Shown here: positions 6,117 to 13,346 of the stretch, in pieces
Numbering within the stretch: position 1 is the stretch's first letter
Layout of the letters: every line of letters starts with the position of its first letter
Assembly (NCBI GenBank): GCA_016200365.1
Contig: JACQEW010000227.1
Coordinates: 1-15,802, forward strand
Source of the DNA: Nitrospinota bacterium
Lineage (GTDB): Bacteria; Nitrospinota; Nitrospinia; UBA9942
Length of the DNA: 15,802 nucleotides
Reading direction: 5' to 3'
Program-made: the position numbers and the translations under genes
Notes under the pieces: model-generated
The model's database searches: none
What the model was told of the DNA's origin: nothing
What the model saw: only the letters and a program-made list of their open reading frames with translations

Positions 6117-7286
6117 ATGATAATAGGTATTGATGGAAGGGAATTGGAAAAGGGGAAGGTAACAGGCATCGGCAGATACCTCATGAATTTTTTGAGATAT
6201 GCCACTGCAACCCGCAAAGAATATCGTTTTATCCTTTACGGAAACCAGTTTACCCGCCTTGATTATCAATCACCAAACCTTACCTTAAAAATTATACTCG
6301 AAAGGGCAACAGTCACTTATGATCAGATTTTACTCCCGGCATATTTAAAGAACGACAGGGTTGACATCTTTTTATCGCCTTATGTAAAGGCGCCGGTATT
6401 TTCTCCATGCCCGTATATAACTACTATTCACGACCTCCTTTTTCTCGTAACACCTGAGTATACAGGATGGAGATATAAACCATATAATGAGGTTTTCAAG
6501 ATATTCGGAAGAACTGTGTCAAAAAGGGCGGCGGCTATTATTGCCGATTCAGAGTCATCAAAAAGGGATATTATTAAAATCTTCGGTGTGCCTGAAGGAA
6601 AGATTCATGTAGTTCCACTCGGTATTTCGGAAGAATATAAGCCTGTCAGCGACAGAGGTTTAATTGAGAATACAAAGAAGGACTATGGTATTACAGGCAG
6701 ATACATACTCTATGTGGGAAATTTCAAGCCCCACAAAAACATAGGAAGACTTATCGAGGCGTTTGCAGACACGACTCAAGCTTTAGGGCTTGAGCTGCAA
6801 GATATTAAGTTGGTCCTTGGAGGGAAAAGGGATAGGTTTGTGTCATCACTGAAAGAACTGGCGGAAAAGCTGGGGATAAGGGACAGGATTATCTTTACAG
6901 ATTTTATAAAAGACGAAGACCTGCCGGCTCTTTACAGCGGCGCCGAAATATTCATATATCCATCTTTATATGAGGGTTTCGGTTTGCCTGTCCTCGAGGC
7001 AATGGCTTGCGGCACACCGGTTATAAGCTCAAACACATCATCCCTGCCGGAAGTAGTCGGGGACAGTGGTATATTAATTGATGCAAAGGAGCCAAAAAAT
7101 ATTGCCGCCGCCATAATTGCATTACTTGAAAACGATAGACAGAGAGAGATATTAAGAGGTAAAGGACTGGCGAGGGCAAAGGAGTTTACTGTTGAAAAAT
7201 ATTCCTCAAAGATACTGTCTTTAATAGAAACCATAGCCCACTCACCTCTTGCTGGTTCAGGCTTGCAGCCTGAACCAAAACATTAA
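6117..7286 (+). CDS. GT4 family glycosyltransferase (mannosyltransferase-like)
   Basis: Retaining GT-B sugar transferase, probably cytoplasmic or membrane-peripheral, adding a nucleotide-activated sugar to a surface glycan. The N-terminal domain opens with IGIDGREL and GIGRYL, typical of the GT4 mannosyltransferase-B-like group. The C-terminal domain has the phosphate-binding strand (ILYVGNFKPHKNIGRL, about 198-213) and the E-x7-E motif EGFGLPVLE (E286, E294) followed by AMACGTPVISS. Length (389) is normal. The last ten or so residues (GSGLQPEPKH) are encoded by a dispersed hairpin element that appears to have replaced the original end of the gene. No Shine-Dalgarno is seen; a TATAAT just upstream suggests a very short leader. 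It heads a run of three GT4 genes; donor and acceptor cannot be read from sequence. Confidence 0.9.
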   Translation: MIIGIDGRELEKGKVTGIGRYLMNFLRYATATRKEYRFILYGNQFTRLDYQSPNLTLKIILERATVTYDQILLPAYLKNDRVDIFLSPYVKAPVFSPCPYITTIHDLLFLVTPEYTGWRYKPYNEVFKIFGRTVSKRAAAIIADSESSKRDIIKIFGVPEGKIHVVPLGISEEYKPVSDRGLIENTKKDYGITGRYILYVGNFKPHKNIGRLIEAFADTTQALGLELQDIKLVLGGKRDRFVSSLKELAEKLGIRDRIIFTDFIKDEDLPALYSGAEIFIYPSLYEGFGLPVLEAMACGTPVISSNTSSLPEVVGDSGILIDAKEPKNIAAAIIALLENDRQREILRGKGLARAKEFTVEKYSSKILSLIETIAHSPLAGSGLQPEPKH

Positions 7287-7332
7287 GTGCAAAAATATTT
7301 GGTTCAATCTACAAGATTGAACCAGCAGTGAG
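7241..7332. repeat. Double-hairpin repeat overlapping the end of the first glycosyltransferase
   Basis: Two perfect 10-bp stems with 3-base loops: GGTTCAGGCT-TGC-AGCCTGAACC (7254-7276) and GGTTCAATCT-ACA-AGATTGAACC (7301-7323). Outer arms CTCAC (7241) with GTGAG (7328-7332), and TGCTGGTTCA with TGAACCAGCA, close the whole unit. The first hairpin is coding, and the gene's TAA lies between the two. They could also stop transcription, but no U-tract follows. Confidence 0.85.
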
Positions 7333-7353
7333 AAAGGTGAAGGGTATTTTTAT

Positions 7354-8424
7354 ATGAAATCCTTGATGATTTCCAGCGATTTTCCGCCCATCCCCGGCGG
7401 GCAGTCGAGATTTCTCTTTGACCTGTGGAGTAATCTCCCCGGCAATGAAATAATTATACTTGCCCCAAAGATTAATGGCTGGGGAATGATAGACAGCGAT
7501 CTTTCTTTTCCTGTTATTCGTCTGAACATCCCTTTGCAAAACGGTTTTCTTATCAAGTCGTTAAAGACCTTACTCCTTCTCCTTCATGCCGTAAAATTGA
7601 TATTCTTTAAAAAGGTTGACAGGATACATTGCGGGCAGGTATTGTCTGCTGGTTTTGTGGGTTATATATGTCATCTCCTTTTCAAAACACCCTATTTCCC
7701 TTATGTGCACGGCGCGGATTTTCTTGAGTTTAAGCTGAAATCTCTGTCAAAGGCATTATTAAATCTCATTTTGAAGAATGCAGCCCTTATTATTGCAAAC
7801 AGCAATTTTACAAAAAATTCGCTTATAGAATTTGGCATATCAAGGGATAAAATTGCAGTTATCAATCCTCCTGTAGATTACAGGCTTTTTGAAAGATGCG
7901 GCAATGTGGAAAAGTTAAAGGACGAATACGGACTGAAAGGAAAAAAGATTCTGCTTACGCTTGGGAGATTGGTAGAGAGGAAGGGACACGACTATGTGAT
8001 TAAAGCCCTACCCGGAGTTATTCAAGAGATACCTGAAATACATTACCTCATAGCAGGAAATGGACCCCATAAGCTTGAACTGGAAAAACTGGCGGAAAAA
8101 CTTAATATAAAGGATTATATAACCTTTGCCGGTTTTATCCCCGATGAGGAACTTCCGGCATATTACGCCCTGTGCGACATCTTTATCATGGTCAGCAGAG
8201 AGATTAAAGAAAAAGGTGATGTGGAAGGTTTTGGAATTGTATACTTAGAGGCTAATTCAGCGAAGAAGCCTGTTATTGCAGGAAGGTCAGGCGGTATTTC
8301 GGATGCAGTGGAGGATGGTGTGAACGGCATAATGGTCAACCCTACAGACGAAAAAGAGATTGCCGATGCAATTATAAAATTGATGAAGGATGATGAAAAT
8401 CGGGCTGGGAGAGACAGGATATAA
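7354..8424 (+). CDS. GT4 family glycosyltransferase, C-terminus lost by frameshift
   Basis: Second GT-B transferase of the cluster. It starts with SSDFPPIPGGQSRFLFDLW, the glycine-rich acceptor loop. PYVHGADF and IIANSNFTKNSL follow at mid-protein, then LTLGRLVERKGHDYVIKAL (phosphate-binding strand) and E-x7-E as EGFGIVYLE (E291, E299). The ORF ends in RAGRDRI. GT4 proteins normally end with a G-x-K/R-V-x-E-x-F-S helix, and that is found in the next frame from about 8399 (ETGYKRVVERFSPKRQAEML) up to a TAA at 8492-8494. About 30 residues of the expected C-terminal helix are thus out of frame. An AAGGG about nine bases before the ATG fits a ribosome site. All substrate-site motifs are intact, so the product may still be active; a sequencing error is also possible. 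Confidence 0.88.
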   Translation: MKSLMISSDFPPIPGGQSRFLFDLWSNLPGNEIIILAPKINGWGMIDSDLSFPVIRLNIPLQNGFLIKSLKTLLLLLHAVKLIFFKKVDRIHCGQVLSAGFVGYICHLLFKTPYFPYVHGADFLEFKLKSLSKALLNLILKNAALIIANSNFTKNSLIEFGISRDKIAVINPPVDYRLFERCGNVEKLKDEYGLKGKKILLTLGRLVERKGHDYVIKALPGVIQEIPEIHYLIAGNGPHKLELEKLAEKLNIKDYITFAGFIPDEELPAYYALCDIFIMVSREIKEKGDVEGFGIVYLEANSAKKPVIAGRSGGISDAVEDGVNGIMVNPTDEKEIADAIIKLMKDDENRAGRDRI

Positions 8425-8494
8425 AAGGGTGGTTGAAAGGTTCAGCCCCAAAAGACAGGCAGAGATGCTTTATGAAGCAACAATGAAGAGTTAA
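8399..8494 (+). pseudogene. Out-of-frame C-terminal tail of the second glycosyltransferase
   Basis: Read in the frame starting at 8399, this stretch encodes IGLGETGYKRVVERFSPKR and then QAEMLYEATMKS and stop. The GYKRVVERFS segment matches the usual end of GT4 enzymes. The indel that separated it from the main frame probably lies within about 8395-8410, around the run CGGGCTGGGA. Confidence 0.75.
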
Positions 8495-8549
8495 GAATGA
8501 AGAATTAACAATTAAATAGGAAATTCTTAACTCTGATAATTCTTAACTC
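8488..8549. repeat. GAGTTAAGAAT inverted repeat
   Basis: GAGTTAAGAAT (8488-8498) is followed by a related GAAGAATTAAC and then by two copies of its reverse complement ATTCTTAACTC (8523-8533 and 8539-8549). The arms thus consist of near-tandem units. The left arm overlaps the end of the frameshifted tail; the right arm ends two bases before the next ATG. Confidence 0.8.
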
Positions 8550-8551
8550 CA

Positions 8552-9823
8552 ATGAAATATAAGGTTCTTCATATTATCACAAGACAGGACAAAGGGGGGT
8601 CGGCAGAAAATACACTCCTTACTGTTCTCGGACTTAATAAAGAAAAATATGAGGTAACCATCGTTAAGGGCGCTGCTCTGGAATCTGCCATGAGTGATGA
8701 TGAAAGGGAGGCTAATGAGAGGGATTTGAAGATGGCTTCTGATTCAGGGGTAAAGATAATAACAGTAGATGAGCTTGTGAGGAGAATAAGTCCTCTGAAT
8801 GACCTGAAGGCATTTATCAGGCTATTTTCTATAATAAGGGAAGGCAAGTATCATATTGTCCACACACATACCTCAAAGGCAGGCATCATCGGCAGATGGG
8901 CTGCATGGCTCTGTAGGTTCGGCAAGCTCACTAAAACTCCTGTAATTATCCATACTCCGCACGGTCATATATTCTACGGATATTATGGCAAGTTTATGAC
9001 AAGGGTTTTTATAATAATCGAGCGGATTACAGCCATTATTACCGACAGGATTATTACCCTGACGGAGAGAGAGAAACAGGAGCATATCGTTTTTAAAATA
9101 GCTCATCCTGAAAAATTTATAACAATCCACAGCGGTGTCGAGACAAAAAGGTTTTTCGATGTTACCCCCGAAGATACAAAAAAGATAAAAAAAGAGTTCA
9201 ATATTAAGGAAGACTGTTTAGTTATCGGGACAGTTGGAAGATTAGTGGAAGTAAAGGGACATAAATATTTTATTCAGGCTGCAAATGAGGTTTTAAACAA
9301 CCCCCTGAACCCCCTTACCCCCTTTGATAAGGGGGATTCAAAAGGTGTAAAATTTATGATTGTTGGAGACGGTCCCCTCATGGATGATTTAAAAAGAGAG
9401 GCAGAATTCTCCCTTAATCCCCCCCAGCCCCCCTTTATTAAAGGGGGGAGGGGGGGGATTATATTCACAGGCTGGAGAAATGATGTGCCGGCAGTAATGT
9501 CTGTCTTTGATATTTTTGTGCTTCCATCCCTGAACGAAGGAATGGGAAAGGTTTTGATTGAGGCAATGCTGCTGAAGAAAGCGATTATAGCCTCAAGGGC
9601 AGGAGGAATACCTGATTTAATAAGGGATGGAGAAAACGGTATTCTGGTAAAACCTGCATCACCCGATGAATTGGCTGAGGCGATTATTGACCTTATAAAA
9701 TCGGAAGACAAAAGAAAAAGGATGGGAGATAAAGGAAGGCTTATAGCCGAGTCATACAGCGATAAAGCTATGGTGGAGAAGATTGAGAGACTGTATGAGG
9801 AGATTATAGTCCCGAAGAAATAA
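8552..9823 (+). CDS. GT4 family glycosyltransferase with two in-frame repeat insertions
   Basis: Third GT-B sugar transferase of the run. Motifs in order: HIITRQDKGGSAENT (acceptor loop), HTHTSKAGIIGRWAA and HTPHGHIFYGYYGK (mid N-domain, typical of a surface-glycan GT4 subgroup), IHSGVETKRF, GTVGRLVEVKGHKYFIQAA, and the E-x7-E motif EGMGKVLIE (E329, E337). At 423 residues it is longer than usual, mostly because two palindromic DNA elements are read through. They encode NNPLNPLTPFDKGDSKG (about 249-266) and NPPQPPFIKGGRGG (about 289-302), on either side of KFMIVGDGPL. Without them the sequence would read as an ordinary GT4 loop-strand-loop. The ATG at 8552 has no Shine-Dalgarno and directly follows a repeat. 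It may be read by coupling from the upstream gene. Confidence 0.92.
   Translation: MKYKVLHIITRQDKGGSAENTLLTVLGLNKEKYEVTIVKGAALESAMSDDEREANERDLKMASDSGVKIITVDELVRRISPLNDLKAFIRLFSIIREGKYHIVHTHTSKAGIIGRWAAWLCRFGKLTKTPVIIHTPHGHIFYGYYGKFMTRVFIIIERITAIITDRIITLTEREKQEHIVFKIAHPEKFITIHSGVETKRFFDVTPEDTKKIKKEFNIKEDCLVIGTVGRLVEVKGHKYFIQAANEVLNNPLNPLTPFDKGDSKGVKFMIVGDGPLMDDLKREAEFSLNPPQPPFIKGGRGGIIFTGWRNDVPAVMSVFDIFVLPSLNEGMGKVLIEAMLLKKAIIASRAGGIPDLIRDGENGILVKPASPDELAEAIIDLIKSEDKRKRMGDKGRLIAESYSDKAMVEKIERLYEEIIVPKK
9299..9340. repeat. C/G-block palindromic element 1 inside the third glycosyltransferase
   Basis: Core hairpin CCCCCTT-TGAT-AAGGGGG (9318-9335), preceded by further CCCCC blocks. It lies in frame and encodes a Pro/Lys/Gly-rich insert just before the conserved KFMIVGDGP strand. 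Confidence 0.8.
9416..9460. repeat. C/G-block palindromic element 2 inside the third glycosyltransferase
   Basis: A 45-base near-perfect palindrome. The 21-base arms (AAT, seven C, AG, six C, TTT at 9416-9436, and the matching AAA, six G, AG-rich run, ATT at 9440-9460) pair at 19 of 21 positions around a 3-base loop. It encodes NPPQPPFIKGGRGGI in frame, just before IIFTGWRND. Confidence 0.9.
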
Positions 9824-9878
9824 TAAAAAATACTTAAGGAGAAAGGGAGAAGAGGGAGAGATGGGGAAAAAAGAATCA

Positions 9879-9955
9879 GGACACAGATTTACACAGATGA
9901 ACACAGATAAATGCAATAAAATTATCCATCCGATTTTTCTGTGTTTATCTGTGTC
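9879..9955. repeat. ACACAGAT tandem/inverted repeat
   Basis: Left arm: three 10-base units starting ACACAGAT (9881, 9891, 9901). Right arm: TTTTCTGTGTTTATCTGTGTCC (9934-9955 region), the reverse complement of the first two units with two mismatches. It lies between the third glycosyltransferase and the next gene. It is open in the downstream frame, where it would be read as a nonsense N-terminal extension. Confidence 0.8.
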
Positions 9956-9998
9956 CAAATTTTATTTTTCTCCCTTTCTCTCTTTCACCTCCTTTGTA

Positions 9999-10745
9999 AT
10001 GAGGGGATTAAGGGGAGGTAGAATAAGAAACAACCTCCTCCTTACCTCCCCAGTTCTCCTTATCCTTCTAGTTTTTTTCTTTCTTACAGGATTTGCATGG
10101 AAAAAAAAAAAAAAATTATCAATACCGCTCAAGGCTATACCTGCAAAGGATAGAGAAGGATTACAGAAGATTCTCAATGGAAAGACTGCATTTCTCAAAT
10201 GGAGAGACGAGGAGATTGAAACTACCGTTAAGGTATTTGGTTATCTTTTTGATAGACCCGCACTCACATCAACAATTTTAACAGAGCTCGGCATCGCCCA
10301 ATATCAAATTGAAAGCGAGGCTAAAAACTCATATATATTCGATGACGGTGCCGGTCTTACAGGGGAATTAAAAATGCTCTACAGAAAGGATAGAGAGAGG
10401 ATATATCGGGGAACTTATGTTTATACTACAGGCGCCGGAATACCTGTAAGATTATCGGGTGACTGGGCATTGGTATTAAAATATAAAAAGGAAGAAGAAA
10501 TGCTGAAAATTGATATAGACCTTTACTTAAAATCGGATGAAGAAAAGTTGAGCAAAATAACCAAAGACATGCCTTTTATAATAAAGGCGATTATGTTCGA
10601 GAAGGTTAATTCCTATATAGAATCTTTGAGAGAACTCTGCGAATCGATACAGAATGACCCTGACGATGTATATGAAATCCTACAAGAGGGCGGGGAAATA
10701 AAGGAAAAGGATTTAAAGGAATTTAAAAAGGCGGTTGTTCGTTAA
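9999..10745 (+). CDS. Membrane-anchored or secreted protein of unknown function
   Basis: I do not recognise the family. With the ATG at 9999 the protein has 248 residues: a short basic start, one hydrophobic segment (about 13-36, ending LTGFAW), five consecutive Lys from an A15 run, then a mixed alpha/beta domain of about 200 residues rich in Lys and Glu. That domain has a central GTYVYTTGAGIPVRLSGDW segment and an acidic helical tail. An in-frame ATG at 9861 with GGGAG two bases upstream is the alternative start. It is not preferred, because residues up to 9998 only translate the ACACAGAT repeat and would bury the signal segment. DNA around 10012-10051 (GGGGAGGTA paired with TACCTCCCC) adds another repeat next to the start. 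It is likely exported or anchored facing the periplasm. It follows the glycosyltransferases, but no link in function is shown. Confidence 0.7.
   Translation: MRGLRGGRIRNNLLLTSPVLLILLVFFFLTGFAWKKKKKLSIPLKAIPAKDREGLQKILNGKTAFLKWRDEEIETTVKVFGYLFDRPALTSTILTELGIAQYQIESEAKNSYIFDDGAGLTGELKMLYRKDRERIYRGTYVYTTGAGIPVRLSGDWALVLKYKKEEEMLKIDIDLYLKSDEEKLSKITKDMPFIIKAIMFEKVNSYIESLRELCESIQNDPDDVYEILQEGGEIKEKDLKEFKKAVVR
10101..10115 (+). repeat. A15 homopolymer run within a coding region
   Basis: Fifteen consecutive A residues encode Lys5 immediately after the hydrophobic segment of the unknown membrane protein. Such runs are prone to replication or polymerase slippage; a shift of one base leads to an early stop in at least one alternate frame (near 10150). 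Confidence 0.9.
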
Positions 10746-10774
10746 AGGTAAGATTTATGTAAAAGTTCAGCTAA

Positions 10775-10868
10775 CCGCAGAGACGCAGAGGCGCTGAGTA
10801 TGGAAATTAATCAAATAACTTTTACCGAAATTCCTAATTTCTTTCTCTGCGTCTTTGCGTCTCTGCGG
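10775..10868. repeat. CGCAGA-type inverted repeat between convergent genes
   Basis: CCGCAGAGACGC (10775-10786) pairs perfectly with GCGTCTCTGCGG (10857-10868). The stem continues inward to about 20 bp with two wobbles (to 10794/10849). Each arm is built of near-tandem CGCAGAGA units. It fills the gap between two convergent genes and could block read-through from both sides, but has no U-tract. Confidence 0.85.
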
Positions 10869-10883
10869 TGAACTATTACGGAT

Positions 10884-12602
10884 TTATTTCTTCATTGACT
10901 TGACCTGATATATATCCATTGCCCCTCTCTTGCCCCTTACCTGAATCTGTTTAAGTTTATCTATCTCCACTTTTAAGCCCTTGAGCTCTCTGTATGTATT
11001 TTCCGTAATCAATATCTGCCCGCCCTGGGCTATCCCCTCCAGCCTGCTGGCGATATTTACCTCGTTACCGACTACAGTATACTCCATCCTCTTTTCCGAG
11101 CCGATAGTGCCTGCTATGACGCTGCCGGTATTTATTCCTATGCCGACAGAGATTTCTATATACCCCTTTTCCCTGTTCTTCTTATTAATCGCCTTGAGCC
11201 TCTCCTTCATCTCAAGGGCTGCCGTTACCCCTCTTACTGCATGGTCTTTGTAATATATCGGCGCGCCGAATATTGCCATCAACCCGTCGCCTATGAATTT
11301 ATCCAGAGTGCCTCCATACTTAAATACAACCTCAATCATCTCGGCAAAATACTCATTGAGCAGCTCCACAATATATTCCGGAGATTTTGCCTCTGTAATC
11401 TCGGTAAAATCCCTGATGTCTGAGAACAGCACCGTCACATTCTGTCTCCTGCCTCCGAGGGAGAGTGTCTTTGATTTGCTCATGACCTCATCCACCACCT
11501 GCGGCGAAAAGAATCTCTGGTATATCCCCCGCTTCCTCTCCTCCTCCCTTATGCTCTCGTAGAGCTTTGCATTCTCTATGGATATGGCGGCGTGGCAGGC
11601 AAAGGTATTTAAGAGCTCTTCATCCTCCTTTGTAAAGGGTAGATTTTCGTGTTTATTTATAACCTGTATCACACCTATCATCTTTTCCTTTGAAAAAAGG
11701 GGAACACAGAGGATTGATCTGGTTTTAAAGCCGGTTTTCTTATCCACCTTCTGATTAAATCTCGGCTCTTTTTTTACATCATTGACTATCAGCGGTTTTC
11801 CTGTCTTTGCCACCCATCCCGCGATCCCTTCGCCAACCTTCAGCTTTATCTTTTTCACCTTCTCCCCTTTTTCTCCGAGGGCAATCCTGAAAACGAGCTC
11901 CTTTTCATCTTCGTCGAGAAGGAGGACGGAGCTTGCCTCCGCCTTCATAACCCGAGTGGCGTTTTCCATTACTACTTTCAAGAGGGGGTCTAAATCGAGT
12001 ATGGAATTTATATTCCTGCTGACCTCGGAAATGGTATTAAGCTCCGCAATCTTTTTAATAGATGTATTGAAAAGTCTGGCATTTTCGATTACGATAGATA
12101 TGTTGTTGGCGAGGATAGTTAATATTCTAAGGTCGTCATCGCCAAAGGGTATATCAAATTCTTTATTAATAACCTGCAAGACGCCTATTACTTTATTTTT
12201 TGCCAGAAGGGGGACGCACAATATATTATGTGTTTTGTATCCTAACTCGCGGCTTATAGATTTCTTGAACCTGCTGTCCTTTAAAACATCGTTGGCAATG
12301 ACAGGCTTTTTATTTTTAAATGACCATCCCGCAATCCCTTCGCCCGGCTTTAATTTATACCTCTTTATCTCCTCTCCCTTTTCACCCTTTGTAACCTTGA
12401 ATTCCAAAAGCCCTGTATCCTCATTCAGCAAAATAATTGACCCGGCATTCGTATGTATTACCTCCATTATCAGGTCCATCATGTCATCCAGAATCCTGTT
12501 AAAATCAAAGGGAGATATAGCTACCCTGCTGACCTGCTGGAGGATTTTTAACTGAAATTCCCTGAGCCTGGCAATATTTTCATATAATCTTTCTTTCCCC
12601 AA
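10884..12602 (-). CDS. Tandem-GAF class III adenylate cyclase
   Basis: Soluble cAMP-producing enzyme controlled by two GAF domains. GAF1 (about 25-175) and GAF2 (about 195-345) are clear internal duplicates, offset by exactly 170 residues: both have GEGIAGW, ILCVPL and IGV-QVINK. GAF2 fits the NKFDE signature of cyclic-nucleotide-binding GAFs (N316, K317, F323, D327, E328); GAF1 has NK, F153 and D157 but Leu in place of the Glu. A helical linker leads to the cyclase domain (about 385-565) with D395, K435, D439, T509, N516 and R520. The Lys/Thr pair favours ATP. This layout resembles the cyanobacterial CyaB1/CyaB2 cyclases, where a GAF binds cAMP; feedback by cAMP is therefore plausible but inferred. 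The start is TTG at 12602, chosen because AAGGGGG lies five bases upstream and a good promoter precedes it. No membrane segment is present. Confidence 0.93.
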   Translation of the reverse strand: MGKERLYENIARLREFQLKILQQVSRVAISPFDFNRILDDMMDLIMEVIHTNAGSIILLNEDTGLLEFKVTKGEKGEEIKRYKLKPGEGIAGWSFKNKKPVIANDVLKDSRFKKSISRELGYKTHNILCVPLLAKNKVIGVLQVINKEFDIPFGDDDLRILTILANNISIVIENARLFNTSIKKIAELNTISEVSRNINSILDLDPLLKVVMENATRVMKAEASSVLLLDEDEKELVFRIALGEKGEKVKKIKLKVGEGIAGWVAKTGKPLIVNDVKKEPRFNQKVDKKTGFKTRSILCVPLFSKEKMIGVIQVINKHENLPFTKEDEELLNTFACHAAISIENAKLYESIREEERKRGIYQRFFSPQVVDEVMSKSKTLSLGGRRQNVTVLFSDIRDFTEITEAKSPEYIVELLNEYFAEMIEVVFKYGGTLDKFIGDGLMAIFGAPIYYKDHAVRGVTAALEMKERLKAINKKNREKGYIEISVGIGINTGSVIAGTIGSEKRMEYTVVGNEVNIASRLEGIAQGGQILITENTYRELKGLKVEIDKLKQIQVRGKRGAMDIYQVKSMKK

Positions 12603-12627
12603 GTTCGCCCCCTTAAATTTTCCTCAT

Positions 12628-12656
12628 ATAATAATACCGCAAGGGAAAAATAGCAA
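12628..12656 (-). promoter_or_regulatory. Promoter of the GAF-cyclase gene
   Basis: On the minus strand TTGCTA (12656-12651) and TATTAT (12633-12628) are separated by exactly 17 bases. The expected start near 12621 leaves a leader of about 19 bases with a strong AAGGGGG ribosome site before TTG. Confidence 0.55.
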
Positions 12657-12706
12657 CAGGATTTTTAGGCTAATCCAGACCAATATCTTCATTTTTGCAT
12701 ATATTG

Positions 12707-12712
12707 TATGAT
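12707..12712 (+). promoter_or_regulatory. Possible -10 element of the YciO/Sua5 gene
   Basis: TATGAT at 12707-12712 (5 of 6 matches) ends 11 bases before the ATG at 12724, with no clear -35 and no Shine-Dalgarno. The leader would be only a few bases. The AT-rich 121-base gap is shared with the divergent cyclase promoter. Confidence 0.3.
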
Positions 12713-12723
12713 ATATTTATAAC

Positions 12724-13335
12724 ATGAGGATTATCATAAATCAGGATTATCCGCAGGAGAGGCTGATAAAAAAGGTTGTCCGTGTTTTAAAGGAGGGCGG
12801 TGTAATAGCCTATCCCACAGATACTATTTACGGAATAGGGTGTGATATATTTAATAAGAAGGGGATAGAGAAGATTTATCAGATTAAAAAGAGGGAAAAG
12901 AATAAACCCCTGAGCTTTATGTGTGCGGATTTAAGCGATATAAGCCAGTATGCCATTGTCTCGAATTATGCCTATAGAATTATGAAGAGATGCCTTCCCG
13001 GACCCTATACCTTTATCCTTGAGGCGTCCCCGGCAACGCCTAAAAAAATAATAAGCAAAAGAAAGGCTGTGGGCATACGAATACCCGATAATAAAATATG
13101 CCTCGCAGCCCTCAAAGAATTAGGACATCCCATAATTACAACCAGCGCCAATATATCGGAAGGAGAAGAGCTGAATGACCCTGAGGATATTGAAGACAAG
13201 CTCGGATATTCTCTTGACCTGATAATTGACGGCGGGGTGCTAATATCCGAGCCATCCACTATAATTGACCTTACAGGAGATTCACCTGCAGTTTTAAGGG
13301 AGGGCAAGGGTAAGATAAATAAGGTTATCGGTTAA
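12724..13335 (+). CDS. YciO/YrdC/Sua5-family protein (threonylcarbamoyl-AMP synthase-like)
   Basis: Member of the YrdC fold family, which in TsaC/Sua5 makes threonylcarbamoyl-AMP from Thr, bicarbonate and ATP for the t6A37 modification of tRNA. The 203-residue product has YPTDTIYGIG (about 30-39), the K55-x-R57 pair in IKKREKNKPLSF, GIRIPDN, and S141-A-N143, matching the KxR/SxN residues of active enzymes. Its length and motifs such as PGPYTFIL, DLIIDGG and ST-IIDLTGDSPAVLREG resemble E. coli YciO more than YrdC. Biochemical activity of the YciO branch is less certain than for TsaC, but the intact KxR here supports activity. It has its own promoter region and is transcribed away from the cyclase. 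An IS30 fragment begins right after its stop without disturbing its C-terminus. Confidence 0.92.
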   Translation: MRIIINQDYPQERLIKKVVRVLKEGGVIAYPTDTIYGIGCDIFNKKGIEKIYQIKKREKNKPLSFMCADLSDISQYAIVSNYAYRIMKRCLPGPYTFILEASPATPKKIISKRKAVGIRIPDNKICLAALKELGHPIITTSANISEGEELNDPEDIEDKLGYSLDLIIDGGVLISEPSTIIDLTGDSPAVLREGKGKINKVIG

Positions 13336-13346
13336 TTTTCAATATA

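Noticed and set aside
9274..9711. Minus-strand open frame across the third glycosyltransferase
   Set aside because: It is open partly because the palindromes lack stops on both strands; the plus strand has all GT4 motifs.
9861..9998. N-terminal extension of the unknown membrane protein from the ATG at 9861
   Set aside because: The extension translates the ACACAGAT repeat and would place the signal segment about 55 residues in; the ATG at 9999 fits a signal anchor.
10775..10868. An intrinsic terminator for both convergent genes
   Set aside because: The stem is long and GC-rich, but the loop is over 50 bases and there is no U-tract; it fits the dispersed repeat class better.
11782..12555. Long (257-codon) open frame antisense to the GAF cyclase
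   Set aside because: The opposite strand encodes two clear GAF domains with a promoter and ribosome site; the antisense product is Ser/Phe-rich with no motif.
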